Assembly: GCA_937942465.1 (NCBI GenBank)
Contig: CALDEO010000276.1
Coordinates: forward strand, 1 to 5,785
Source: an uncultured Saprospiraceae bacterium
Lineage (GTDB): Bacteria > Bacteroidota > Bacteroidia > Chitinophagales > Saprospiraceae
Length of the DNA: 5,785 nucleotides
Reading direction: 5' to 3'
Shown: positions 1 to 5,785 of the stretch, in pieces
Layout: each line of letters starts with the position of its first letter
How positions within the stretch are numbered: the stretch's first letter is position 1
Notes under the pieces: generated by a model
What the model saw: only the letters and a program-made list of their open reading frames with translations
Database searches by the model: none
What the model was told of the DNA's origin: nothing
Position numbers and translations under genes: made by a program

Positions 1-1091
1 CCATCCAACATTACCTTGACACCGTCCTTACTTGCCTCTTTAAATAAAAATGCTTGCGCTACGACGCTATACCCATCAAATGGCTCGTCTTGATGATACA
101 ACACCTCATCAACCATAGCATTTAATGCATTGAAATCAGGAGACATCGATTTATTTAAAACTTTACTCTGCTTTAGTACATCATTTAGATATTTGCTTTC
201 ATTCACCTTTTCAGATTCATAGACTATAGAGTAAGTTTTTTTGTATCGATCAGCAACTAACTTCTCTGCATTCAAAGCGATAATAGAACTATCTAGTCCA
301 CCAGACAATGCACTACCAATAGGTACGTCAGCCTGAAGTCGAATAGAAATACAATCTAAAAGTAACGTTCGAAAATCTCCAATTTCAGTATTTTGTTGGC
401 TCTTCACATTTATTTTATCCAAACTATAATACTCATCAAACTCTAGATCTAAAGTATCCATAGCAATGGTCATATTCGTCCCTTTTGGCAGTTGTTTTAT
501 TTCATTATAAAAACTATTATTATTGTAATCATGCATACCATATGCCAGAAAGTTTTGCACTGCTTTATCATCTATAGAGTAGCTAGTATTGGAGACTAAT
601 TTTAACGCTTTAATTTCTGAGGCAAAAATCAACTTACTATCCTGAACTGTATAATAAAATGGTTTGATACCGAATCGGTCTCTACTGCAGAAAACTTCCT
701 GCCTTACATTATCATATATTGCAAAAGACCATTGTCCATTAAAGTGTTTTACACAATCACTACCAAACTCTAAGTAAGAAGCTAATATAACTTCGGTATC
801 TGTATCACTAACAAAACGGTACCCCTTTAATATTAAATTTTCCCGTAAGGCTACAAAATTATAAATAGCTCCATTGAATACAATGTTTAAATGCTTATAA
901 GCCATAGGTTGAGCACCTTTATCTGACAAATCAAATATTGCGAGTCTATTGTGTACAAGAAGTATATTGTCATCTTTAAAGTTACCACGAACATCACTGC
1001 CTCTATGCGATAGTATATTTTCATATTTGCCTAAATCATCCGAAAGTATTTCGTGTTTACGATTCGCAATTATTCCAAAAATACCACACAT
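1..1091 (-). CDS. Asparagine synthase-type glutamine amidotransferase, 3' end cut by window edge
   Basis: This is the N-terminal 363 residues of a class II glutamine amidotransferase of the AsnB family, a family of roughly 550-650 residues. The family releases ammonia from glutamine in an N-terminal Ntn domain and uses it, with ATP, to amidate a carboxylate. Translation from the ATG at 1091 begins MCGIFG, which puts the nucleophile Cys2 directly after Met and fixes the start. Further marks are HRG (29-31), HNRLAIFD (47-54), FNGAIYN (72-78), SDTDTE (95-100), SRDRFGIKPFYY (136-147), the ATP pyrophosphatase loop SGGLDSS (263-269) and QDEPFDG (334-340). Two changes stand out: HRGPD reads HRGSD, and NGE reads NGA at residues 73-75, where the usual Glu helps hold glutamine. 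The frame stays open to the left edge, so the C-terminal half of the synthetase domain is missing from view. The gene is divergent from a glycan operon. I infer amidation of a sugar acid or similar surface-glycan group rather than housekeeping asparagine synthesis, but the latter is not excluded. Confidence 0.95.
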   Translation of the reverse strand, partial: MCGIFGIIANRKHEILSDDLGKYENILSHRGSDVRGNFKDDNILLVHNRLAIFDLSDKGAQPMAYKHLNIVFNGAIYNFVALRENLILKGYRFVSDTDTEVILASYLEFGSDCVKHFNGQWSFAIYDNVRQEVFCSRDRFGIKPFYYTVQDSKLIFASEIKALKLVSNTSYSIDDKAVQNFLAYGMHDYNNNSFYNEIKQLPKGTNMTIAMDTLDLEFDEYYSLDKINVKSQQNTEIGDFRTLLLDCISIRLQADVPIGSALSGGLDSSIIALNAEKLVADRYKKTYSIVYESEKVNESKYLNDVLKQSKVLNKSMSPDFNALNAMVDEVLYHQDEPFDGYSVVAQAFLFKEASKDGVKVMLD

Positions 1092-1134
1092 AAATGAGTC
1101 AAGTCTTTTAATTCACAAAAATGAAACTATAAAT

Positions 1135-1142
1135 CAAATTTA
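1135..1142 (-). promoter_or_regulatory. Candidate Bacteroidota -7 promoter element for the amidotransferase gene
   Basis: On the minus strand this reads TAAATTTG, an exact match to the TAnnTTTG element of Bacteroidota primary-sigma promoters. It lies 43 bases upstream of the amidotransferase ATG, which would give a leader of roughly 35-40 bases. The -33 element is weak: the nearest minus-strand TTG (1158-1156) is only 13 bases upstream instead of about 17-23. No Shine-Dalgarno sequence is seen before the ATG, which is common in this phylum. Confidence 0.4.
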
Positions 1143-1173
1143 CTACTTCTTTACTCAATGTATTAAAACTAGC

Positions 1174-1200
1174 AGATTAGTATTGAAGTGCAAGATTAGT
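1174..1200 (+). repeat. Direct repeat pair AGATTAGT, 19-base period
   Basis: AGATTAGT occurs at 1174-1181 and again at 1193-1200, exactly 19 bases apart, flanking the candidate -33 element of the plus-strand promoter. Beyond the 8-base core similarity falls off, with 12 of 19 bases matching across the full period. It could be an operator with two half-sites on nearly the same face of the helix, or chance in AT-rich DNA. Confidence 0.4.
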
Positions 1201-1211
1201 TCTTAGCTTTA
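1183..1211 (+). promoter_or_regulatory. Candidate Bacteroidota promoter for the FemAB-like operon
   Basis: TTG at 1183-1185 is followed after 18 bases by TAGCTTTA at 1204-1211. This resembles the Flavobacterium-type pattern TTG-N17-23-TAnnTTTG, with one mismatch (A for the final G). Transcription would begin near 1217-1220, about 30 bases before the proposed start near 1249. That fits a protein starting there better than one starting at 1384. The -33 TTG lies between the two copies of an 8-base direct repeat, so a regulator could act here (inference). Confidence 0.4.
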
Positions 1212-1233
1212 TTAATACAATATAAGTACATAG

Positions 1234-1271
1234 CATATCAGTAATCGTATAACATATCAGCAATTCTGCAA
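1234..1271 (+). repeat. Imperfect 19-base tandem duplication (CATATCAG core)
   Basis: CATATCAG at 1234-1241 recurs at 1253-1260. Aligning 1234-1252 with 1253-1271 gives 14 identical bases of 19, so this looks like a decayed tandem duplication. It lies exactly at the problematic 5' end of the FemAB-like gene: the second copy is read as codons for that protein's first residues (TYQQFCK). Removing one copy shifts the upstream frame but does not restore an ATG, GTG or TTG start. Confidence 0.45.
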
Positions 1272-2190
1272 AGAGAATGTAGGTATTCCTATTTTTTTTC
1301 AGCCTTACTGGTTAGACGCCATCCAACAGGGTGATGAATGGGATGTAGCCATATCTTGTAATAATGATGGCAGTGTACGAGGAGTGATGCCTTATTTTAA
1401 AGGAAGTAGTTATGGTCTTTCTTCTTCTATACAAGCACTACTCACGGCATACCTAGGACCATATCTAGTATACCCTCACAATATCTCAAAAGTTAACTCA
1501 AAGTATAGTTTCGAGCTAAAAGTGATGAAAGATTTAATATCTCAATTACCAAAGTTTGCTCTTACCAAAATGCGCCTAAGACCTGAATTAGAAAATTGGA
1601 TACCTTTCTATTTCGCTGATTACCAACAAAGTACTAAGTACACTTATAGGATACACCCAAAGGAAGAAACACAATTATTATCACAACTAAAGTCTAATAC
1701 TCGCAACGAAATTCAAAAGGCAGAGTCAGTATTTAGAATAGATCGTACAATAAATGTAGATTTGTTGTTTCGATTAAATGAAAAGACTTTCTCCCGTAAG
1801 GGTCAGAAAGTACCATTTGATAAATCGTTTTTAATAAAATTGATAGATGTGCTTCAACAGCACAAATGTGTAGATATGTATAGTGCTTTTAAGAATGAAC
1901 GAGAAGCAGCTTCCATTTTGATGATTCATGATCAAAAATCCTCCTATTGTATATCTATAGGCCTGGATAAGTCTGTCGGTACAGGAGGTGCTGTTAAGTT
2001 ATTACTTTGGCAAGCAATAAAAGAAGCAAGTAGTAAAGGCAGGATTTTTGATTTTGAAGGAAGTATGATCCCTGAAGTAGAACCTGTATTCAGATCATTC
2101 GGAGGTATTATGACTCCATATCACGTTATCAGTAAATGCAACCGATGGTTAGCTGCTATTTTTAACATATGGAAAGGGCACAATTTTTAA
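1249..2190 (+). CDS. FemAB/GNAT-like acyltransferase with no ordinary start codon
   Basis: This is a FemAB-like protein of the GNAT superfamily (acetyltransferase-6/BioF2-like), a family that transfers aminoacyl or acyl groups in cell-wall and exopolysaccharide pathways. Read from codon 1249 it has 313 residues, a normal length for the Bacteroidota family. Conserved stretches are PIFFQPYWLDA (14-24), EWDVAI (30-35), GVMPYF (45-50), AYLGPYLVYP (67-76), LKSNTRNEIQKAE (147-159), FSRKGQKVPF (181-190) and FDFEGSMIPEVEPVFRSFGG (267-286). No signal peptide is seen, so a cytoplasmic location is likely. The first ordinary starts, GTG 1384 and ATG 1387, fall inside the conserved GVMPYF, so the protein almost certainly begins earlier. 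Yet between the stop at 1231-1233 and 1384 there is no in-frame ATG, GTG or TTG. I marked ATA 1249 as the likeliest start; the true one may be ATA, ATC or a mutated codon. The gene ends 4 bases before the deacetylase gene. The substrate is unknown. Confidence 0.85.
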   Translation: MTYQQFCKENVGIPIFFQPYWLDAIQQGDEWDVAISCNNDGSVRGVMPYFKGSSYGLSSSIQALLTAYLGPYLVYPHNISKVNSKYSFELKVMKDLISQLPKFALTKMRLRPELENWIPFYFADYQQSTKYTYRIHPKEETQLLSQLKSNTRNEIQKAESVFRIDRTINVDLLFRLNEKTFSRKGQKVPFDKSFLIKLIDVLQQHKCVDMYSAFKNEREAASILMIHDQKSSYCISIGLDKSVGTGGAVKLLLWQAIKEASSKGRIFDFEGSMIPEVEPVFRSFGGIMTPYHVISKCNRWLAAIFNIWKGHNF

Positions 2191-2194
2191 AATT

Positions 2195-3529
2195 ATGGAA
2201 AGTATAGCTATATTTCACGAGCTGGAAAATCAAGAACGTCTTGATTACACCATAGACTTCCTTAACAAACACCCTTTGTTAAAAGGAAAATTTGCATTCG
2301 TAGCCAATCCCGACAGCATGCCAGACCAATGTATATGGTATGGACTAGATGAGGATGATTCTATATGTATGCCTGCCCAAGAGGTTTTCTTTTCTACTAA
2401 AAAAGTAGACTCTAGTCAATACAATGCTAACCCATATACTCACAAAAACAAGACTGTATACAGTGTCGAAGAATTGAGTAAATCATCTACAGACTTCTTA
2501 TTTAATGGAGATTTTTGCTTTGATGTCTTCGAAGCAATATTTTTTCACATCAGTAGATATGAAGAAGTATTTGCGGAAGCTAAATATAATAATAAAGCAG
2601 GGTGGCTTGAAGAGAAGGATCAATTTTTGGTCAGAAATCAACTTGAAAAAATACCTGTTGTAGATCATATTATAAGTACTCTGATACTTGCTCTGACACA
2701 ACAGTCAATAGACACAAAGGCAACGCATAGCATATCTCATGATATAGACATTATAGCAAGATTTGGGTCAAGTACTCAGATGATGCGTACTGTAGTTGCT
2801 AGTGTTTATCATCGAAAAGGCTTGAGTAATTTTTTCCAATCTATAGGTCAAGTTTTCAAATATATCTCTGGATCACAGAAAGACCCTTACGATGTATTTG
2901 ACTGGTTGATAACGGATAAAAGTAACTTTACAGAAAAGACTATATACTTCATGACTGGTGGTGAGACTGAACATGACAACCGCTACGACATCAAAGACCC
3001 AAAGGTTGCAACACTACTACAACTTGCAACACAGCGCAAGTATGAGGTAGGTATTCACCCAAGTTATAATGCATCAGAGGATACGGATATGCATATCGGA
3101 GAAACTGCAACACTAGCTAAAGTATCGAATCGTAAGATCAAGAAATCTAGACAGCACTTTTTAAGATGGTCGTGGGACAAGACACCTGAAATCATCTCCC
3201 AATCCCCTATTGACCAAGATAGTTCTATGGGTTATAATCGTAGACTAGGCTTTAGATGTGGTACTGGCTACGCATACCACCTATACGACTTTAAGACAGA
3301 AAAGGCTTATACTTGGACTGAATTGCCTCTTGCTTATATGGAGAGTTCTTTGATTCACGAAAGTGAAAAAACAGGTAAGAGCGTAGAAGAAATATCAAAT
3401 GCCTTTTCGGATCAAAATAAACAGAGTACTCATATCGAAATGAACTGGCATAACAGTAATTTTGACGAAAGTCTCCCTCATGGGAATATGCTAAAATCAC
3501 TGTATCATAAAATCTTAAATGAGGTATGA
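2195..3529 (+). CDS. Polysaccharide deacetylase family protein (Bacteroidota type with long N-terminal domain)
   Basis: This 444-residue protein matches a Bacteroidota family with an N-terminal domain of about 175 residues (called DUF7033, from memory) and a C-terminal NodB/CE4-like deacetylase domain. The N-terminal domain carries the marker FFHISRYEE (116-124). The deacetylase part shows SHDID (181-185, motif 1 with the catalytic-base Asp region), GIHPSYN (286-292, motif 2), HFLRWS (321-326), DSSMGYN (342-348), GFRCGT (352-357) and NWHN (417-420). Classic CE4 enzymes bind zinc with Asp, His and His in a motif H-x-x-x-H; here the second position is Asn292, so metal use may differ. There is no signal peptide or membrane segment, so it probably acts in the cytoplasm on a sugar nucleotide or lipid-linked intermediate (inference). 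It starts 4 bases after the FemAB-like gene and ends in an ATGA overlap with the next gene, so all three are likely co-transcribed. Deacetylation itself is not proven. Confidence 0.9.
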   Translation: MESIAIFHELENQERLDYTIDFLNKHPLLKGKFAFVANPDSMPDQCIWYGLDEDDSICMPAQEVFFSTKKVDSSQYNANPYTHKNKTVYSVEELSKSSTDFLFNGDFCFDVFEAIFFHISRYEEVFAEAKYNNKAGWLEEKDQFLVRNQLEKIPVVDHIISTLILALTQQSIDTKATHSISHDIDIIARFGSSTQMMRTVVASVYHRKGLSNFFQSIGQVFKYISGSQKDPYDVFDWLITDKSNFTEKTIYFMTGGETEHDNRYDIKDPKVATLLQLATQRKYEVGIHPSYNASEDTDMHIGETATLAKVSNRKIKKSRQHFLRWSWDKTPEIISQSPIDQDSSMGYNRRLGFRCGTGYAYHLYDFKTEKAYTWTELPLAYMESSLIHESEKTGKSVEEISNAFSDQNKQSTHIEMNWHNSNFDESLPHGNMLKSLYHKILNEV

Positions 3530-4719
3530 AAATACTGATCATCGGTGAGTATTATCGTCCGTTGATTGGTTGGTTTCAAAAAGACGAACCGCCGACTGGA
3601 ACTCCTGCCATATATAACCTGTATCAATATTTAGGCAATTCTACAGAACACTCGTTTTACTCTGTTATCTATAATTTCGATGCCAATCGCATTAAAAAAA
3701 TGCCGAACGGATCAATCATCGAATTAAAAAGGCTGTCCTTCCCTATATACCTCATTTGGAAATTGCTTTCTTATTTTCAACTATATAGATTCTTAAACAA
3801 ACATCTTAAATCAACAAAATACGACGTACTATACGGTCTAAGCACCTACTCTAGTATCGCCGCATCTCTGGGTCACAAACATAATATACTATCCGCTGGT
3901 AGAATCTATGGAACGATACTGACAGAAAAACTGAAAAACAAACGATGGTTTAAAATCTATACCCGTCATATCTTTGAGCTATTCGCGATTAAGAACCCTG
4001 CAGATTGTATGGTTGCTACCCAAGACGGGACTGCATTTGACAAAGTAGCACAGTACTTCAACCCTGATGTGGAAGTAAAAATGATGTTCAACGGCATGGA
4101 CCGAGACTATCGTCAGCAGCTATTGAGCCTTGAGCCCGTGACTAAAGTTGACACCAGCAAGACTATTAGAATGTGCTCTATTTCAAGAATAGAACACTAT
4201 AAGCGGCATCACCTTAATATTGCCATAGCGAAAGTGCTGAGAGACAAATATGAACTCGATATACATCTAACGATATTGGGTACAGGTAGTATGCTATCGG
4301 AGATCAGAACATTAATAACACAAACTAAAGCGCATGACTACGTAGTACTGCGACCTGAAATACCTCATGCAGACTTGCCTGAGCTTGTAGCAACATTCGA
4401 CTTGAGTATGTTTTTATATGAGGGTGGGAGCCTTGGAAATGTAATGTGGGAACATGGGCTGGCAGGTAGAGTTATCTGCACAGTGGACAACGGAGAGACT
4501 TGTAGTGTATTTCAAGATCAACAAAATGCTCTCGTTGTATCTGATACAGAATCCATTGTGGAGGATATGGCTGCAAAGATCAATACATACTTGCAAGCAG
4601 AACATCAAGACCTAGGTCAAGAAGCTCGAAAGTCTGTTGAAAAAATAATAGGAACGTGGGAAGAAAGGTTTGGAAAGGAGTTTAACTGGCTTGAGAGCCA
4701 TCTTCCAAATAAGGAGTGA
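3526..4719 (+). CDS. GT4-type glycosyltransferase
   Basis: This 397-residue GT-B fold glycosyltransferase of the GT4 family would move a sugar from a nucleotide donor onto a lipid-linked or surface glycan acceptor at the inner face of the membrane. The N-terminal half starts MKILIIGEYYRP and has the acceptor-side loop TGTPAIYNLYQYL (24-36). The donor-binding half shows FNGMD (188-192), SISRIEHYKRHH (218-229, with Arg221 and Lys226 where GT4 enzymes bind donor phosphates), LGTGS (251-255) and EGGSLGNVMWEHG (299-311). The usual E-x7-E pair is here spaced E299-x9-E309; the second Glu aligns with the family's conserved GN-x-x-x-E donor-ribose contact. No membrane-spanning segment is clear, although residues 72-92 are hydrophobic and aromatic and could touch the membrane. 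Its ATG overlaps the deacetylase stop as ATGA, with GAGG directly before it, which suggests translational coupling. Its last 38 bases overlap the 3' end of the opposite-strand glycosyltransferase. Donor and acceptor cannot be read from the sequence. Confidence 0.9.
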   Translation: MKILIIGEYYRPLIGWFQKDEPPTGTPAIYNLYQYLGNSTEHSFYSVIYNFDANRIKKMPNGSIIELKRLSFPIYLIWKLLSYFQLYRFLNKHLKSTKYDVLYGLSTYSSIAASLGHKHNILSAGRIYGTILTEKLKNKRWFKIYTRHIFELFAIKNPADCMVATQDGTAFDKVAQYFNPDVEVKMMFNGMDRDYRQQLLSLEPVTKVDTSKTIRMCSISRIEHYKRHHLNIAIAKVLRDKYELDIHLTILGTGSMLSEIRTLITQTKAHDYVVLRPEIPHADLPELVATFDLSMFLYEGGSLGNVMWEHGLAGRVICTVDNGETCSVFQDQQNALVVSDTESIVEDMAAKINTYLQAEHQDLGQEARKSVEKIIGTWEERFGKEFNWLESHLPNKE

Positions 4720-5785
4720 TAATATTATAAATCTGATCGGCTATTAACCTATCGTCGAACTCTGCTTCGACTTTTTTACGACCAGCAGCACCCATCTCGT
4801 GTCTTTGATCAGAGTCTAACTTTAGAAATTTTTCCATCGACTGAGCGAGAGACTTAGCACTTTTAACTTCAGCCAAATATCCATTTATGCCTTCGTCTAC
4901 GGACTCCCAACAACCAGCGGTATTGGATGTAATTACGGGCTTGGCCATGGCCATAGCCTCGGTGATGGTACGAGGTATTGCCTCTCTATAACTAGGCAGT
5001 ACTACGCAGTCTGACTTCTGTACGAATGGTCTTACATCTCTGACAAAACCATGATAGTATATTGTTTTGGTTTCTATCCAACGGAGCAATTCATCATTGT
5101 CGATCATTGAGGGGTTCTCAGCATCAAGTTCTCCGATGACCCAAAATTCGGTTTCGGGATGTGCTTTTTTAATTTGCTTTGCTGCCTCCACAAATTCCAC
5201 AATGCCCTTATCATACAACAGTCTACCAATGAATGTGAAAATAGTTTTAGACTTGACTTGACCATTGAGATACGGGTGGAAGTAATCAATATTAACACCA
5301 CACCCTTTGATCGATATCCCTTGGTCTTCAGAGATAAGCCCGTCTTTTACAAATAACAATCGATCATCAATATTCTCAAATATTACTTTGCTATGATGTG
5401 ATGAGGATATTTTATAAAGAAACTTAGTAATCGTATTGACCCAGCCATTATGTATGAAAGCATACCCTAGACCCGTTACCATAGCAATAGAAGGAATCCC
5501 TAAAATACGAGCTGCAATACCTCCATAGATATTGGGCTTATGTGTATAGTTGATAATCAGATCTGGCTTAAGTCTAGAAAATTTTCTTCTAAACTCCTCT
5601 ATTAACAAGATATCCCTAAATGGATTTTTACTATTCCTATTGAGTACTCTGAGAGCAATGTGTTGTACTTGAGGGTACTTCTCCATATACTCGATATATG
5701 CATCGACAGGCGCAATTACAATGATATCATGACCCTCATCTATGAGCTTAGTCAAGATATTCAGTCTGAAATTATAAATATTCCA
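4682..5785 (-). CDS. GT4 glycosyltransferase, CapM/PglA-like, 5' end cut by window edge
   Basis: 367 residues of a GT4 glycosyltransferase are in view. The frame is open to the right edge and already begins with the family's N-terminal motif WNIYNFRLNILTKLIDEGHD (residues 1-20 as seen), so only about 8-12 residues are missing. A TTG at 5755 could be taken as a start, but it is a Leu inside this motif. Further marks are NYTHKPNIYGGIAA (79-92), VTGLGYAF (103-110), GCGVNIDYFHP (161-171), FIGRLLYDKG (185-194, the donor-phosphate Arg/Lys region) and PSYREAIPRTITEAMAMAKPVI (264-285) with a textbook E268-x7-E276 pair. It is most like CapM/PglA-type enzymes, which add a hexose or N-acetylhexosamine to an undecaprenyl-diphosphate-linked glycan. 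The sugar cannot be fixed here. It is convergent with the other GT4 gene and shares 38 bases with it. No terminator fits between them. Confidence 0.93.
   Translation of the reverse strand, partial: WNIYNFRLNILTKLIDEGHDIIVIAPVDAYIEYMEKYPQVQHIALRVLNRNSKNPFRDILLIEEFRRKFSRLKPDLIINYTHKPNIYGGIAARILGIPSIAMVTGLGYAFIHNGWVNTITKFLYKISSSHHSKVIFENIDDRLLFVKDGLISEDQGISIKGCGVNIDYFHPYLNGQVKSKTIFTFIGRLLYDKGIVEFVEAAKQIKKAHPETEFWVIGELDAENPSMIDNDELLRWIETKTIYYHGFVRDVRPFVQKSDCVVLPSYREAIPRTITEAMAMAKPVITSNTAGCWESVDEGINGYLAEVKSAKSLAQSMEKFLKLDSDQRHEMGAAGRKKVEAEFDDRLIADQIYNIITPYLEDGSQAS

Larger units (their letters stand above)
1092..1248. other. Divergent intergenic promoter region
   Basis: This is the only non-coding stretch in the window. 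It separates the minus-strand amidotransferase from the plus-strand FemAB-like operon. It is very AT-rich, has stops in all frames and encodes no convincing peptide. It holds a candidate promoter for each direction and two pairs of 8-base direct repeats. I saw no clear terminator hairpin, riboswitch or tRNA. The right boundary depends on the true start of the FemAB-like gene, which is uncertain. Confidence 0.75.

Noticed and set aside
1..1091. Housekeeping asnB for free asparagine synthesis
   Set aside because: Not excluded, but the altered NGA motif and the divergent position beside a glycan operon make a glycan-modifying amidotransferase the better reading, so no gene symbol was assigned.
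949..1206. 85-residue plus-strand open frame
   Set aside because: Most of it lies antisense to the well-supported amidotransferase N-terminus, it has low-complexity Ser/Leu/Ile content, and it resembles no family.
1092..1248. tRNA, riboswitch, CRISPR or insertion-sequence end in the intergenic region
   Set aside because: No cloverleaf, long inverted repeat, regular spacer-repeat array or terminal inverted repeat was seen; only short direct repeats and promoter-like elements.
1291..1299. T-run as the site of a present frameshift that hides an upstream start
   Set aside because: Family-like residues run in the same frame on both sides (YQQFCKENVGIPI and FFQPYWLDA), and neither other frame offers an ATG close upstream.
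1384..2190. FemAB-like gene beginning at GTG 1384 or ATG 1387
   Set aside because: The 45 codons above continue the family sequence (PIFFQPYWLDA, EWDVAI), and this start would cut through the conserved GVMPYF. A promoter candidate also fits a start near 1249.
2498..2701. 67-residue minus-strand open frame
   Set aside because: It lies antisense to the N-terminal domain of the deacetylase-like gene. Its Ile/Phe/Lys-rich composition is typical of the reverse of AT-rich coding DNA.
3291..3542. 83-residue minus-strand open frame over the deacetylase/GT4 junction
   Set aside because: It is a shadow of two well-supported genes, with no family resemblance and no promoter or ribosome site.
4414..4608. 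64-residue minus-strand open frame
   Set aside because: It lies antisense to the donor-binding half of the first GT4 gene and has no recognisable motif.
5067..5356. Short open frames on both strands (5067-5261 plus, 5159-5356 plus, 5104-5301 minus)
   Set aside because: All lie within the second GT4 gene, whose conserved motifs explain this stretch.
4682..5755. Minus-strand GT4 starting at TTG 5755
   Set aside because: The TTG encodes a Leu inside the N-terminal motif WNIYNFRLNILTKL. The frame stays open to the window edge, so the true start is outside.

Overview
The window is an AT-rich, very compact stretch of bacterial DNA that reads like part of a surface or extracellular polysaccharide biosynthesis locus. 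Three things suggest a member of the Bacteroidota (Flavobacteriia/Cytophagia-like): the protein families present, the weak or absent Shine-Dalgarno sites, and promoter-like TAnnTTTG elements. The genus cannot be named from this sequence.

Layout from left to right. Positions 1-1091 (minus strand) hold the N-terminal 363 residues of an asparagine synthase-type glutamine amidotransferase that runs off the left edge. Positions 1092-1248 are a divergent promoter region with two candidate Bacteroidota-type promoters and two pairs of 8-base direct repeats, each with a 19-base period. A three-gene plus-strand operon follows: a FemAB/GNAT-like acyltransferase (about 1249-2190), a Bacteroidota-type polysaccharide deacetylase family protein (2195-3529) and a GT4 glycosyltransferase (3526-4719). 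The first two genes are 4 bases apart and the last two overlap in ATGA. On the opposite strand, a second GT4 glycosyltransferase of the CapM/PglA kind (4682 to beyond 5785) meets the operon tail-to-tail, and the two coding regions overlap by 38 bases.

Working together (inference): the two GT4 enzymes would add sugars to a growing lipid-linked or surface glycan. The amidotransferase would amidate a sugar acid or another carboxylate, the FemAB-like enzyme would attach an acyl or aminoacyl group, and the deacetylase-like protein would remove an acetyl group or play a related role. A similar gene set (amidotransferase, FemAB-like protein, polysaccharide deacetylase, GT4) occurs in proteobacterial exosortase-associated EPS loci, but no exosortase gene is visible here.

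The oddest points are: the FemAB-like gene, whose conserved N-terminus extends 45 codons above its first ordinary start codon with no ATG, GTG or TTG available; the amidotransferase, whose usual NGE motif in the glutaminase site reads NGA; the deacetylase-like protein, which has Asn at the expected second metal-histidine position; and the tail-to-tail coding overlap. No RNA gene, CRISPR array, insertion sequence or convincing terminator was seen.
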